This document shows, piece after piece, positions 1-9,509 of a stretch of 64,000 nucleotides of DNA (positions are counted from its first letter, which is position 1; every line of letters begins with the position of its first letter). The stretch spans positions 496,001 to 560,000 of the forward strand of contig NZ_FUWH01000001.1 in NCBI RefSeq assembly GCF_900167075.1, in the 5' to 3' direction. The notes beneath the pieces were generated by a model. The model searched no databases and was not told the origin of the DNA. It saw only the letters and a program-made list of their open reading frames with translations. Position numbers and translations under genes: made by a program. This stretch comes from Sediminibacterium ginsengisoli. GTDB lineage: Bacteria; Bacteroidota; Bacteroidia; Chitinophagales; Chitinophagaceae.

Positions 1-341
1 AGAACATGGTACAGCCTATCGAAAGGTCTATCATGGCGGCTAATATCGGGATCACACCGCAGAACGATGGTGTGCAGATCAGGCTTTTCCTGCCTCCGCT
101 CACAGAAGAACGCCGTAAGGAGCTGTTCAAGAAAGCAAGCGGTGAAGGCGAACAAAGCAAAGTGGCCATCAGGAACATACGCCGTGATGCCATTGAGCAG
201 GTGAAAAAACTGCAGAAAGACGGCCTGAGCGAAGATGCAGCTAAAGATGCCGAAAAAAATATCCAGGAACTGACCGACCGTTACATTGTACTGGTCGACA
301 AGCACCTGGCTGCCAAGGAAAAAGAAATGATGTCCGTATAA
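1..341 (+). CDS. frr: Ribosome recycling factor, 3' part (5' end outside window)
   Basis: This is the C-terminal part of ribosome recycling factor, which works with EF-G to split post-termination ribosomes in the cytoplasm. The reading frame is already open at base 3, so the start codon lies upstream; about 112 of the usual ~185 residues are visible. Diagnostic family blocks are present: ERSIMAANIG, the LPPLTEERRKEL segment, and the AIRNIRRDA helix, followed by the long coiled-coil C-terminus ending KEKEMMSV. A strong Rho-independent terminator follows directly. The call is secure because these blocks are near-invariant across bacteria. Confidence 0.96.
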   Translation, partial: NMVQPIERSIMAANIGITPQNDGVQIRLFLPPLTEERRKELFKKASGEGEQSKVAIRNIRRDAIEQVKKLQKDGLSEDAAKDAEKNIQELTDRYIVLVDKHLAAKEKEMMSV

Positions 342-361
342 ACTATATGGCGGCTGTCCGC

Positions 362-406
362 AAACTGCAGGCTGCTGCTGAATGCAGGGCCTGCAGTTTT
401 TTTTTT
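362..406 (+). terminator. Rho-independent terminator after frr
   Basis: An 11-bp perfect stem (aaactgcaggc at 362-372 with gcctgcagttt at 389-399) encloses a 16-nt loop, and the descending arm runs into an uninterrupted T tract to 406. It lies 20 nt past the frr stop and isolates frr from the next gene. Confidence 0.88.
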
Positions 407-447
407 GAAGCGGATCGGGGGGGAATTTTTTTACAAAAAGTAACGCC

Positions 448-1314
448 GTGAAAGATAAACTGATCAACTGGAGCTTTTTTGCCGCGCTTTCGGTAATATG
501 GGGCAGCTCATTCATACTGATGAAAGCAGGGCTGGAAGTGTTAAGTCCTTACCAGGTAGCATCCATCCGGATCATGAGCGCGGGGGTCGTACTGCTGCCG
601 TTTGCGGCCAGGGCCTTTGCCGCCGTACCCCGGAATAAACTGCTGCTGGTGATCACGTCCGGCTTGCTGGGCAGCTTTTTTCCGGCCTACCTGTTCTGTA
701 TCGCAGAACTGAAGATCAGCAGCTCTCTTACGGGCATTCTGAATGCGCTCACGCCACTGTTCACCATTATTGTAGGTATCAGTTTTTTCAAACTAAAGGC
801 AAATATCTGGAAGCTGGCCGGCGTGCTGATCGGTTTTGTGGGCTTATGCCTGCTGATGATGGCTTCCGGCGAAGTGAATATGGGTGAGTTTTCTTACACC
901 GCACTGATCCTGATCGCAACCTTATTTTATGGTATCAATGTAAACCTTGTAGGACGTCACCTGCAGGGGATCGGTTCCCTCAATATTGCAGCCCTGGCTT
1001 TTGTGTTCCTGCTGATCCCCTGCCTGATCATGCTATATGTAACCGGGTATTTTTCCCATGCATTCGGCGAAAGGCAGGTATGGTTATCCACACTGGCTTC
1101 ATTTGTGCTGGGTACAATGGGCACAGCAGTGGCTTCGGTCCTTTTTTATATGCTGGTTAAAAGAGCCGGACCTTTATTCGCCTCGCTGGTAACTTATGGC
1201 ATTCCTTTCGTTGCCATTATCTGGGGCCTGATCTATGGCGAGAACATCAACATGCTGCAGGTGGGCAGTCTTGTCGTTATACTTGGCGGTGTATACCTGG
1301 TGAATAAAAAGTAA
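448..1314 (+). CDS. EamA/DMT-superfamily transporter
   Basis: Inner-membrane permease of the drug/metabolite transporter superfamily, 288 aa, with the usual ten hydrophobic segments arranged as two EamA repeats. Each repeat carries the typical glycine-rich patterns, for example SVIWGSSFILMKAGLE near residue 15 and FYMLVKRAGPLFASLVTYGIP near residue 230. The start is GTG at 448; I see no in-frame ATG upstream that would suit a signal-anchor start. The substrate cannot be read from sequence; amino acids, metabolites or nucleotide sugars are all possible in this family. It follows the frr terminator and is convergent with the S41 peptidase, with only 3 nt between the stops. Confidence 0.88.
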   Translation: MKDKLINWSFFAALSVIWGSSFILMKAGLEVLSPYQVASIRIMSAGVVLLPFAARAFAAVPRNKLLLVITSGLLGSFFPAYLFCIAELKISSSLTGILNALTPLFTIIVGISFFKLKANIWKLAGVLIGFVGLCLLMMASGEVNMGEFSYTALILIATLFYGINVNLVGRHLQGIGSLNIAALAFVFLLIPCLIMLYVTGYFSHAFGERQVWLSTLASFVLGTMGTAVASVLFYMLVKRAGPLFASLVTYGIPFVAIIWGLIYGENINMLQVGSLVVILGGVYLVNKK

Positions 1315-1317
1315 CAG

Positions 1318-3045
1318 CTATTTCTTATTGTCGATCATGTCAAACGCTTTTTGTAGCAGAAGGTCTTCCCTTTTGCGCATACTTTGAATGGTTGGGCGAA
1401 CGATGATATCCGGTTTGATGCCGATACGCTGTGTTTCGCTTCCGTCGGGATAATAAATACCCAGGCCTGAAAAATAAATTTCATTGCCATCGGTGAGTTT
1501 AATGGTGGTTTTGTTACCATCGGCACCGGCTGTCTGGCTTCCGATAAAAAGGGCACCGGCTCTTTTTTTGAAGACCATGGCCCACATTTCTGCCGCACTC
1601 TGCGTGTATTCATTCATCAGTACAATCACCTGCCCCTTATAAGCATCAGGATTTTCTTTACCCGTGTATTTGTAAGACTCAAGAATGATATGATCCTTGA
1701 AGCAGAATTTACCCGGCTGGTTAAAGTCCGCGCAGGTTTTGATGCCGAAGAACTCCGGTTTTGAGAAGAGGTAATCGAATATTTTCAGCAATGCACCGTC
1801 ATTATTATAACCACGCAGGTCGAATACAATGCCTTTGGTATCCCGGTAAGCCTGCATTAAACTGTCGATATCTTTTGCCCTTAAAGATGCAAAATCGATA
1901 TAAGCTTTATCGTTTAAGCGGAATCCGGGATGAGGACGGCTTTCTTTGGGGTTCCAGACAAGATAATCGTATGCTTTTCCCTTATATAAAAGCTGGTAAG
2001 CAGGAATGCCGTCTGCATCCCATTCTTTAAGGAACACACGTTTTATTTTTCCGAGCTTCGTTTTAATTGTTTTCCCGTTTTCCTTAACACCTTCTATGGT
2101 GCATATAGAATCGTTGCTGCTGAACAGATACTGATACGCTTCCCTGCGCATCACAGCCGGGTTCGATACCGCTATATATTTTGATCTGGCAGCGATGATC
2201 TCTTTAACAGGTTTGCCATTGATTTTCGTAATGAAATCGCCAACATCAATACCGGCCTTCTTTACTTTTTCCTCATCTTTTACGCCTGTGATAAGGACGC
2301 CATTGTCAACCACCTGGAAAATAAACGGTGCGGTAAACTTTCCAAGTACATCGTATTGATAGGAATGTTCAAAACTGACATGCGTATCCTGTATTTCAGC
2401 AGCAAACAGCATGATCGCAGTTTTATAATCCTGTTCTGTACTGATGTTTCGGAACAGGGTAATATATTTTTTCAGTACATCATCCCATTTCTTGTCGCCG
2501 AGATATTTGTATGGATAAAAATATTCGATCACATTCCAGGCCCGGAACAATTCAAGCATTTTGATATCAGGTGAAAAATGATCGTATACTTTTTCATTCT
2601 TACTGCTGAAATTGATAGTGCCGGGATTGGGATTACTGTAATAACTGCCGATATTTTTCGGATGCCTGACCAGTTCCAGTAACCTGGCTTTGGCTCCGGC
2701 CGCGATCTCTTTCGATTGCTCCAGCCATCTGATATCAAAATTCCGCAACGTGATGCTGTCGCATTTGCTCTGAACCGGCGCCAGTTGATCAGCCGTTGTT
2801 TTGCCGAGGATCTCAAACCAGTGTGTAACAGCCTGGTCCTTGTTTTGCCCGGAAGCCAGTGTGGCTAATAGAATACTGTCCCAGTTCAGTTTCCCCTGCG
2901 AAACGGCAGGATGATAATATTTGAGCAGTCCCCACACTTTGCCTAAGGTGTACAGATCGTTTGCAGGTATCTTTTTTGATTGTGCTGATAAACAGGTAGT
3001 GATAAAAAATAAGAATAAAGCCAGGTATGTTACAACTCTTTGCAT
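1318..3045 (-). CDS. Secreted S41-family peptidase with PDZ domain
   Basis: Exported serine peptidase of the C-terminal-processing/tricorn-like S41 family, 575 aa. Residues 1-21 form a signal peptide ending CLSAQ. A helical N-terminal region (to about 200) is followed by a PDZ-like segment around 240-290 (KKAGIDVGDFITKINGKPV). The S41 core starts near 380, with the nucleophile predicted at Ser483 in YTQSAAEMW and the TAGADGNK oxyanion region at 505-512. No membrane anchor other than the signal is visible, so the protein is probably periplasmic or outer-surface. It is monocistronic and convergent with the upstream transporter. The substrate is unknown; members of this group process or degrade misfolded or peptide substrates. 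Confidence 0.88.
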   Translation of the reverse strand: MQRVVTYLALFLFFITTCLSAQSKKIPANDLYTLGKVWGLLKYYHPAVSQGKLNWDSILLATLASGQNKDQAVTHWFEILGKTTADQLAPVQSKCDSITLRNFDIRWLEQSKEIAAGAKARLLELVRHPKNIGSYYSNPNPGTINFSSKNEKVYDHFSPDIKMLELFRAWNVIEYFYPYKYLGDKKWDDVLKKYITLFRNISTEQDYKTAIMLFAAEIQDTHVSFEHSYQYDVLGKFTAPFIFQVVDNGVLITGVKDEEKVKKAGIDVGDFITKINGKPVKEIIAARSKYIAVSNPAVMRREAYQYLFSSNDSICTIEGVKENGKTIKTKLGKIKRVFLKEWDADGIPAYQLLYKGKAYDYLVWNPKESRPHPGFRLNDKAYIDFASLRAKDIDSLMQAYRDTKGIVFDLRGYNNDGALLKIFDYLFSKPEFFGIKTCADFNQPGKFCFKDHIILESYKYTGKENPDAYKGQVIVLMNEYTQSAAEMWAMVFKKRAGALFIGSQTAGADGNKTTIKLTDGNEIYFSGLGIYYPDGSETQRIGIKPDIIVRPTIQSMRKREDLLLQKAFDMIDNKK

Positions 3046-3159
3046 GCGGGATTTCTTTTGTTGCAGACGAAGATAAGGCAGTGCAACTGGCCATACTGAA
3101 AAAATGAACGGCAGGCCGAACCAGATTTATTTAATGACTAACTTTAAAAAAAGGAATCT

Positions 3160-3906
3160 ATGGCTCGTATTAAACTGGACAAGATCAGCACCAGGGCTCC
3201 TGAGCATCTTGATAAAGACAAAACCAAGGCAGACACTGCAAACCTGTTATCGGAACTCGATGAGCTCCAGAACCGCATGTATGCCGAATCGAAACATTCG
3301 GTACTTGTTATTCTGCAGGGCATGGATGCCAGCGGTAAAGACGGTACCATCCGTAAGGTATTCGGAACCATGAACCCGCAGGGAGTGGCAGTGAGCTCCT
3401 TCAAAACACCAACACCGGAAGAGCTGGCCCACGATTTCCTCTGGCGCATCCACAAACAGGTGCCGCAGAAAGGAATGATCAAAATATTCAACCGTTCGCA
3501 TTACGAAGATATACTGGTAACAAGAGTGCATAAATGGTGCAATGATGCACAGGCAAAGGAGCGGATGCGGGCGATCAATGATTTTGAAAACCTGCTCACC
3601 ACGCATAATCATACGCATATCCTCAAATTCTACCTTCATATTTCAAAAGAAGAACAGAAGAAAAGGCTGGAAGAAAGGATCAGCAACAGGGAAAAACAAT
3701 GGAAGTATAACGACCAGGATCTCACCGAATCAAAACTCTGGGCTATTTACAGGAAAATGTATGAAGACTGCTTCACGCATTGCAACGAAGTGCCGTGGAT
3801 CATTACACCTGCAGACCAGAACTGGTACAAGGAACATGTGGTGGCGAAAGCACTGCACAGCCTGCTGAAAGGATTGAACATGCAGTATCCCGGCATAAAA
3901 AAATGA
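3160..3906 (+). CDS. ppk2: Polyphosphate kinase 2 family protein (PPK2)
   Basis: Cytoplasmic PPK2-family phosphotransferase, 248 aa, expected to transfer phosphate between polyphosphate and nucleotides. The Walker A loop GMDASGKDGT is at residues 54-63, the Walker-B-like IFNRSHYEDIL at 109-119, and the basic lid region around EERISNREKQWKYN follows, which is the single-domain layout of the family. The length fits single-domain PPK2 of class III (AMP/ADP-phosphorylating), but class is an inference. A good AAGGAA ribosome-binding site lies just before the ATG. A near-consensus -7 box TAACTTTA lies at 3139-3146. The next gene is mscL, 53 nt downstream, possibly cotranscribed. Confidence 0.93.
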   Translation: MARIKLDKISTRAPEHLDKDKTKADTANLLSELDELQNRMYAESKHSVLVILQGMDASGKDGTIRKVFGTMNPQGVAVSSFKTPTPEELAHDFLWRIHKQVPQKGMIKIFNRSHYEDILVTRVHKWCNDAQAKERMRAINDFENLLTTHNHTHILKFYLHISKEEQKKRLEERISNREKQWKYNDQDLTESKLWAIYRKMYEDCFTHCNEVPWIITPADQNWYKEHVVAKALHSLLKGLNMQYPGIKK

Positions 3907-3959
3907 CTATTGCAGGAAATGATAAAATGTATTAATTTGTAAGATAGAAAAACAGCACT

Positions 3960-4385
3960 ATGGGTTTTGTAAAAGAATTTAAAGAGTTTGCCACCAAAGG
4001 AAACGTAGTAGACCTTGCGGTGGGTGTTATCATCGGCGGTGCCTTCGGAAAGATCGTAGATTCGGTTGTGAATGATCTGATCATGCCGGTTGTAGGTATC
4101 CTGTTCAAGGCCGATTTCAGCAACCTGTACATACCGCTTTCAGATAAAATTCCTGCCGATGCTTCTTTACCATTGGCAGAAGCACGTAAACTGGGTCCGG
4201 TTTTCGCCTGGGGTAACTTCGTAACAGTGGTACTCAATTTTGTCATCCTCGCATTTGTGATCTTTATGCTGATCAAAGGCATCAACCGCCTGAAACGCAA
4301 GCACGAGGAGGCACCTGTAGCACCTCCGGCCCCTACTACAACAGAACAATTACTTACCGAGATCAGGGATTCATTGAAAAAATGA
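3960..4385 (+). CDS. mscL: Large-conductance mechanosensitive channel MscL
   Basis: Homopentameric inner-membrane channel that opens at high membrane tension and releases solutes on hypo-osmotic shock. The 141-aa length and the motif order are canonical: amphipathic N-terminus [21 protein letters not shown], pore-lining TM1 with [11 protein letters not shown], periplasmic loop, TM2 near residues 78-102, and a charged cytoplasmic C-terminal helix ([16 protein letters not shown]). The loop between the TM segments is somewhat longer than in E. coli. A strong terminator follows, so the transcript ends here. Confidence 0.97.
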   Translation: MGFVKEFKEFATKGNVVDLAVGVIIGGAFGKIVDSVVNDLIMPVVGILFKADFSNLYIPLSDKIPADASLPLAEARKLGPVFAWGNFVTVVLNFVILAFVIFMLIKGINRLKRKHEEAPVAPPAPTTTEQLLTEIRDSLKK

Positions 4386-4423
4386 TCCATTCTGAACTGA
4401 TTGTCAATTATTTATAAAGGCAG

Positions 4424-4462
4424 AGCCGGCGTGGATAACTTATCGCCGGCTTTGTTTTTGTT
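4424..4462 (+). terminator. Rho-independent terminator after mscL
   Basis: An 8-bp GC-rich stem (agccggcg at 4424-4431, cgccggct at 4444-4451) with a 12-nt loop is followed by a T-rich tract. It lies about 40 nt past the mscL stop and just ahead of scpA. Confidence 0.85.
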
Positions 4463-4493
4463 TCTTTTTCTTTGTGCACTTAAAGCTTGAAGT

Positions 4494-5333
4494 GTGAACA
4501 CGTCTACTTACCAGATTAAATTAGACCAGTTTGAGGGGCCTTTCGACCTGCTGCTTTTCTTTATTGAAAGAGATGAACTGGATATCTATAATATTCCGAT
4601 CACCAGGATCATACAGGATTTTCTCGATTTCATTCACCAGGGCGAGAAACTGAATATTGAACTCAGCAGTGAATTCATTCTTTTCGTATCTACTCTCATG
4701 CGGATCAAGGCACGCCTGTTGCTGCCCCGCAAGGAACTGGATGCACAGGGCAATGAGATCGATCCGCGCCAGGAACTGATCGACAAGATCCTCGAATACA
4801 AACGATTCAAGGAGGCCGCAGTTCAGATGGCCGAGATGGAAGCCATGCGTATGCTCATGGTAAAACGTGGTAACCTGCAGAAAGAATTATCCGAGATCGG
4901 CGAAGATGCTTCCGAAGGAACGGAGATCCAGAACATTACCATGTTCAAACTCATGAAAGCGTTTGAACGTGTGATGCAAAGGGTGCACGACAGGCAGAAC
5001 AAGCCGGTTCACACCGTGGTACGTTACAACCATACCATGGAAGGAAGCCGTGATTACATGCTGGGTTTTGTGCGTAAAGAAAAGACAGTGGCATTCGAAA
5101 AAGTATTCGAAGTGTGTGAAGACAGGATCCACGCTATCTTCCTTTTCCTTTCCATCCTCGAACTTTCACAGCAGCGTTATATGAAACTGATGGTAGGTGA
5201 GGGCAAGAACAACTTTATCGTTGAATGGAACGAGAACCGCGAAGAAGAGGAATTACCCGAACAAACGGAAGAACAACAGGAAGAGAACGCAGATGCATCT
5301 GAGGCTGAACCCGAAACAGGAGGTGAAGAATAA
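4494..5333 (+). CDS. scpA: Segregation and condensation protein A
   Basis: Kleisin subunit of the Smc-ScpAB condensin, 279 aa, acting in chromosome compaction and segregation. The N-terminal signature YQIKLDQFEGPFDLLLFFIE and the SSEFILFVSTLMRIKARLLLP helix identify ScpA; the C-terminal winged-helix region ends near residue 240 and is followed by a 35-residue Glu/Gln-rich acidic tail. The start is GTG at 4494, which places the conserved kleisin N-terminus directly at the start. Neither scpB nor smc is adjacent. It sits between the mscL terminator and a bidirectional terminator shared with dxs. Confidence 0.95.
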   Translation: MNTSTYQIKLDQFEGPFDLLLFFIERDELDIYNIPITRIIQDFLDFIHQGEKLNIELSSEFILFVSTLMRIKARLLLPRKELDAQGNEIDPRQELIDKILEYKRFKEAAVQMAEMEAMRMLMVKRGNLQKELSEIGEDASEGTEIQNITMFKLMKAFERVMQRVHDRQNKPVHTVVRYNHTMEGSRDYMLGFVRKEKTVAFEKVFEVCEDRIHAIFLFLSILELSQQRYMKLMVGEGKNNFIVEWNENREEEELPEQTEEQQEENADASEAEPETGGEE

Positions 5334-5354
5334 CGATATACCGATACAGGGCAA

Positions 5355-5394
5355 TAAAAAAAGTCATACTATTTATTCAGTATGACTTTTTTAT
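5355..5394. terminator. Bidirectional terminator between scpA and dxs
   Basis: A perfect 10-bp stem (aagtcatact 5361-5370, agtatgactt 5379-5388) with an 8-nt loop is flanked by an A run on the left and a T run on the right. It can therefore terminate transcription arriving from either convergent gene. Confidence 0.9.
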
Positions 5395-5412
5395 TTATTT
5401 CAACCGGGACAA

Positions 5413-7356
5413 TTACCCCAGCATTGTAATTGAACCTGCGCTTACCGTGATGCGGTCTTTTACCATGGAACGTACAGCTTCTGCAATTCCCTGTGCATCA
5501 TAACCACATTCGCGGTGCAGTTCTTTCAGCGTGCCGTGTTCTACCAGCCTGTCAGGAATACCGAGGCGTTTCACTTCTGCATGATAGCCATGTTCGCTCA
5601 TGAACTCGAGCACTGCGCTGCCTGCACCACCAACGGTGGCACCATCTTCCACAGTGATCACTTTATTGTAAGTGCTGAATACTTCATGCAATAAAGCTTC
5701 GTCGATCGGCTTTACAAAACGCATATCGTAATGAGCCGGATCGATTCCTTCCGTACGCAGTTCACGGATCGCGGCCTGAGCAAAATTGCCCGGATGACCA
5801 AAGCTGAGAATGGCCACCTCTTTTCCGTCTTTTAATTTCCGGCCTTTACCGATCTCGATTGCTTCAAATGTTGTTTTCCATTCCGGCATAACACCTTCGC
5901 CGCGCGGATAACGGATTACAAATGGAGACGTGTTGCTGTCGAGCTGCGCAGTATACATGAGATTTCTCAGTTCCTGCTCGTTCATCGGCGCACTGATCAC
6001 CATATGCGGAATGCAGCGGAAATAAGGGATATCGTAACAGCCATGGTGTGTTGGCCCGTCTTCACCAACAAGTCCTGCACGGTCGAGGCAGAAAATAACC
6101 GGCAGCTTTTGTATTGCAACATCATGCACGGCCTGGTCGAAGGCTCGTTGCATGAAAGACGAATAGATATTACAAAACACACGCATGCCCTGTGTTGCAA
6201 GACCCGCGCTCACAGTAACAGCATGCTGCTCGCAGATGCCCACATCAAATGCACGATCCGGCATTTTTTCCATCATGAACTTCAGCGAAGAGCCACTAGG
6301 CATGGCGGGTGTAACCCCCATGATAAGATTATTCTTTTCCGCCAGTTCGATAATGGTATGTCCGAAAACATCCTGGTATTTAGGCGGCTGAGGGCTGTCT
6401 ATTTTTTTGCGGAAGATCTCACCGGTCACTTTATCGAAAAGTCCGGGTGCATGCCATTTGGTCTGGTCTTTTTCTGCCAGGGCATAACCTTTTCCTTTTA
6501 CCGTTACAATATGCAGCAGCTTGGGGCCGGGTATATCTTTGAGGTCTTTCAGCGTGTCTACCAGCTTGGTAATATTATGACCATCGATCGGGCCGAAATA
6601 ACGGAGCTTGAGTGCTTCAAAAAGATTGCTGCTCTTGCTAACCATTCCTTTCATGCCTGCTTCGAGCTTGCTGGCCATATCCCGGCTGAACTTTTTGCCG
6701 ATAGGAAGCTTGCCTAATATATTCCATACTTCATCACGCACTTTGTTATAGGTAGGGGATGTGCTGATATCGGTCAGGTATTCTTTCAGTGCGCCCACGT
6801 TGGGGTCGATGCTCATGCAGTTATCGTTCAGGATAATGAGGACATCGCTGTCGGCAACACCCGCATGGTTCATCGCTTCAAATGCCATACCTGCGGTCAT
6901 GGAACCATCACCGATAACGGCCACCGATTTGCGGTCTTCGCCCTTATATTTTGCAGCCATCGCCATACCGAGAGCTGCTGAAATGGAAGTAGAAGAGTGC
7001 CCTACACCGAATGTATCATAATTGCTCTCACTTCTCTTCGGGAAACCGCTCAGGCCGTTGTATTTACGGTTACTGGGGAAATTATCTCTCCGGCCGGTCA
7101 GGATCTTGTGGCCGTACGCCTGGTGGCCTACATCCCATACCAACTGATCGTAAGGTGTATTATACACATAATGAAGGGCAACGCTGAGTTCCACAACGCC
7201 AAGGCTGGCCGCGAAATGTCCGCCGTGCACACTTACTACATCTATAATATATTGCCTTAATTCATCACAAACCTGGTGTAATTGCTCGCGGGAAAGCTTT
7301 TTGAGATCGTCAGGGTTATTGATGGATTGTAACAGAATACCAGGTGAAATCTCCAT
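5413..7356 (-). CDS. dxs: 1-deoxy-D-xylulose-5-phosphate synthase
   Basis: Thiamine-diphosphate enzyme that condenses pyruvate and glyceraldehyde-3-phosphate, the first step of the MEP isoprenoid pathway. The 647-aa length is typical. The TPP/Mg site runs from GDG (149-151) to NDN (177-179), His47 in the SVHGGH motif matches the conserved catalytic histidine, and the transketolase pyrimidine-binding part carries DRAGLVGEDGPTHHG. A C-terminal transketolase domain completes it. It is monocistronic, convergent with scpA and divergent from the LytS-type kinase gene. Its product feeds polyprenyl synthesis, which may also supply the nearby GGGP-synthase-family enzyme. Confidence 0.97.
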   Translation of the reverse strand: MEISPGILLQSINNPDDLKKLSREQLHQVCDELRQYIIDVVSVHGGHFAASLGVVELSVALHYVYNTPYDQLVWDVGHQAYGHKILTGRRDNFPSNRKYNGLSGFPKRSESNYDTFGVGHSSTSISAALGMAMAAKYKGEDRKSVAVIGDGSMTAGMAFEAMNHAGVADSDVLIILNDNCMSIDPNVGALKEYLTDISTSPTYNKVRDEVWNILGKLPIGKKFSRDMASKLEAGMKGMVSKSSNLFEALKLRYFGPIDGHNITKLVDTLKDLKDIPGPKLLHIVTVKGKGYALAEKDQTKWHAPGLFDKVTGEIFRKKIDSPQPPKYQDVFGHTIIELAEKNNLIMGVTPAMPSGSSLKFMMEKMPDRAFDVGICEQHAVTVSAGLATQGMRVFCNIYSSFMQRAFDQAVHDVAIQKLPVIFCLDRAGLVGEDGPTHHGCYDIPYFRCIPHMVISAPMNEQELRNLMYTAQLDSNTSPFVIRYPRGEGVMPEWKTTFEAIEIGKGRKLKDGKEVAILSFGHPGNFAQAAIRELRTEGIDPAHYDMRFVKPIDEALLHEVFSTYNKVITVEDGATVGGAGSAVLEFMSEHGYHAEVKRLGIPDRLVEHGTLKELHRECGYDAQGIAEAVRSMVKDRITVSAGSITMLG

Positions 7357-7511
7357 GTGAGAATGGGTTTATCTTGTAAAAATAAGTGATAAACTTAAAA
7401 TATTACGCCAAGATTTGTAGGAAAGTGCCGGGCAGAAATACCCTGTTCATCGGTAGAAACGGGGATTTATGCCAGACAGATGCAGATTTTACCATTAATC
7501 AAATTTCATTG

Positions 7512-7541
7512 TTTGCCGGGAAATCTTTACTGGTATATTTG
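7512..7541 (+). promoter_or_regulatory. Bacteroidota-type promoter of the LytS-like kinase gene
   Basis: A -33 element TTTG (7512-7515) and an exact -7 element TATATTTG (7534-7541) are 18 nt apart. The -7 element ends 7 nt before the ATG at 7549, so the leader would be only a few nucleotides long. Confidence 0.6.
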
Positions 7542-7548
7542 TTTCAAC

Positions 7549-8598
7549 ATGAGAAGTAAATCTTCATTATACTGGTGGTGCCAGCTGGGCGGTTGGTTGT
7601 TCTATGGGTTAACCATGGTATTCTTTGCCTTTATCTTCGAGAATAAGTCAAATAATATCTTCTATCCGCGGGTGACCATTACCATTCTGTCAGGTCTTGT
7701 GTTCACGCACCTTCTCCGTGAACTGATTATCAGGCTGGAACTTCGTCCTCCTATACAGTTGCAGCGCTGGTGGCTGATGACCATTGCGGTACTCAGTATC
7801 ATTGTTCTCTACAGTCTTACCAACAGCGCCATCGTAGAATGGATGCATTTATACGATCCGCAGAAAAAAGTATCTGTCGAAAAACGCTTCCTTTCCAATC
7901 TTATCTTTGATTCTCCATTATTAATGGTTTGGGTATCAATTTATTATGTATGGCATTACATTGAACTTGGTACGAAGAGCGAAATTCAGAAAGTGAAACT
8001 TGAAAGTCTTGTAAAAGAGCTTGAACTCAAGACGATCAAATCGCATATCAACCCGCACTTTATTTTCAATGCGCTGAACAGTATCAGGGCACTGGTAGAC
8101 GAAAATCCGGGCAGGGCCAGAACGGCAATTACAGAACTGAGCAATATCCTGCGCAGCAGCATGCAGGCCGAAAAGCAGGAAACCGTTCCGCTGGAAAAAG
8201 AACTGAGCATTGTAAAGGATTACCTGGCGCTTGAGCATATCCGCTTTGAAGACCGCCTTCAGGTAGAATATGAGATCGATGAAGATACCCTGGATCAGCC
8301 GGTACCGCCAATGATGCTGCAGACCCTGGTGGAAAATGCCATCAAACACGGTATCGGTAAGCAGAAAAGCGGTGGTATTATTAAAGTTGTTTCCGATTTC
8401 AGGGACGATTACCATGAACTGATAGTGCAGAATACCGGCCAGCTGAACGGAAATGTGAACGAGAGCGACGGTTTCGGTATCAACAGCACACATAACAGGT
8501 TAAAACTCCTGTTTGGAGGTAAAGCCACTTTTGCCATCCGGGATACCGAAGACAATATGGTGGAAGCAGTAGTAAAAATGCCTGTTCAACATTTGTAA
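7549..8598 (+). CDS. LytS-family sensor histidine kinase
   Basis: Membrane sensor kinase, 349 aa from ATG 7549. Four hydrophobic segments fill roughly the first 130 residues, followed by a short coiled linker and the His_kinase domain with the phospho-acceptor block HINPHFIFNALNSI (His166/His170 region). The C-terminal HATPase half carries MMLQTLVENAIKHGI and a glycine-rich DGFGINSTHNRL. An ATG at 7480 would add 23 unremarkable residues, but an exact promoter -7 box lies between it and 7549, so 7549 is preferred. The LytTR response regulator starts 31 nt downstream, making a standard two-component operon. The input signal is unknown. Confidence 0.92.
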   Translation: MRSKSSLYWWCQLGGWLFYGLTMVFFAFIFENKSNNIFYPRVTITILSGLVFTHLLRELIIRLELRPPIQLQRWWLMTIAVLSIIVLYSLTNSAIVEWMHLYDPQKKVSVEKRFLSNLIFDSPLLMVWVSIYYVWHYIELGTKSEIQKVKLESLVKELELKTIKSHINPHFIFNALNSIRALVDENPGRARTAITELSNILRSSMQAEKQETVPLEKELSIVKDYLALEHIRFEDRLQVEYEIDEDTLDQPVPPMMLQTLVENAIKHGIGKQKSGGIIKVVSDFRDDYHELIVQNTGQLNGNVNESDGFGINSTHNRLKLLFGGKATFAIRDTEDNMVEAVVKMPVQHL

Positions 8599-8629
8599 AT
8601 TTAATTTGTATATAACATAACTTCGTGCT

Positions 8630-9361
8630 ATGGCTATTAAAGCAATTATAATTGACGACGAAAGGCTGGCCCGCAACGAACTGAAAAAGCTCCTGCAGGA
8701 TCATTCGGATATTGAAGTCATTGAAGAGGCGGCCAATGTGGACGACGGAATTGAAAAAATAGAATCCCTTAACCCGGATCTTGTTTTTCTCGATATCCAG
8801 ATGCCCGGAAAGACCGGCTTCGACCTGTTAAGCGAAGTAGAAAAAGCACCCAAAGTGATTTTTACTACCGCTTACGACGAATATGCTATCAAAGCTTTCG
8901 AGGTAAATGCACTGGATTATCTGCTGAAGCCCATCGAGCCCAAAAGGCTGGCCGACGCAATCCAGAAACTGCAGGCAGAGATATTCAAAGAGAATGCCGG
9001 CATCAATGGGTTTAACCGCGGTCCGCTGACCGAACTCGACCAGGTATTTGTAAAAGATGGCGAGCGTTGCTGGTTTGTGAAGCTGGGTGAGATCCGCCTG
9101 TTTGAAAGCGTGGGTAACTATGCCAAAGTGTTCTTCGGCACCAACAAGCCGCTGATCCTGAAATCGCTGAATGCGCTGGAAGAAAGGCTGGATGAGCGCA
9201 TGTTCTTCCGTGCCAACCGTAAACATATCATCAATCTCCGCTGGATTGAAAAGATCGAACCTTATTTCAACGGCGGATTGCTGGTAGACCTGAAAGGTGG
9301 CGAGAAAATTGAAGTGAGCCGCCGCCAGACGGTTAAATTCAAAGAAATGATGAGCCTTTAA
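8630..9361 (+). CDS. LytTR-family response regulator
   Basis: Partner of the upstream kinase, 243 aa. The receiver domain shows the acidic pair DDE at 9-11, the phosphorylation site Asp55 in LVFLDIQMPG, Thr80 and Lys100 in DYLLKPI. The C-terminal half (about 135-243) is a LytTR DNA-binding domain with the typical ESVGNYAKVFF and FFRANRKHIINLRWI blocks. LytTR regulators bind paired direct repeats in target promoters; the targets here cannot be read. A terminator follows 20 nt after the stop. Confidence 0.94.
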   Translation: MAIKAIIIDDERLARNELKKLLQDHSDIEVIEEAANVDDGIEKIESLNPDLVFLDIQMPGKTGFDLLSEVEKAPKVIFTTAYDEYAIKAFEVNALDYLLKPIEPKRLADAIQKLQAEIFKENAGINGFNRGPLTELDQVFVKDGERCWFVKLGEIRLFESVGNYAKVFFGTNKPLILKSLNALEERLDERMFFRANRKHIINLRWIEKIEPYFNGGLLVDLKGGEKIEVSRRQTVKFKEMMSL

Positions 9362-9381
9362 GGCCAGAAACAATAATGGTG

Positions 9382-9412
9382 AGCCCCTGTTGATGAAACA
9401 GGGGCTTTTTTT
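9382..9412 (+). terminator. Rho-independent terminator after LytTR regulator
   Basis: A 9-bp stem (agcccctgt 9382-9390, acaggggct 9398-9406) with a 7-nt loop is followed by a T run. It closes the two-component operon. Confidence 0.9.
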
Positions 9413-9509
9413 ATATCGCCCTTTCATCCTCTCACATAAACGCCGCAGGCTGTGATGAAAATATTGTTATCTTTCATCCGGTTCAATTCAAAACACAAAA
9501 AACAAACGG

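Noticed and set aside
6004..6717. 237-aa open frame on the plus strand
   Set aside because: It lies entirely within dxs in antisense; composition is His/Cys-rich and unlike neighbouring real proteins.
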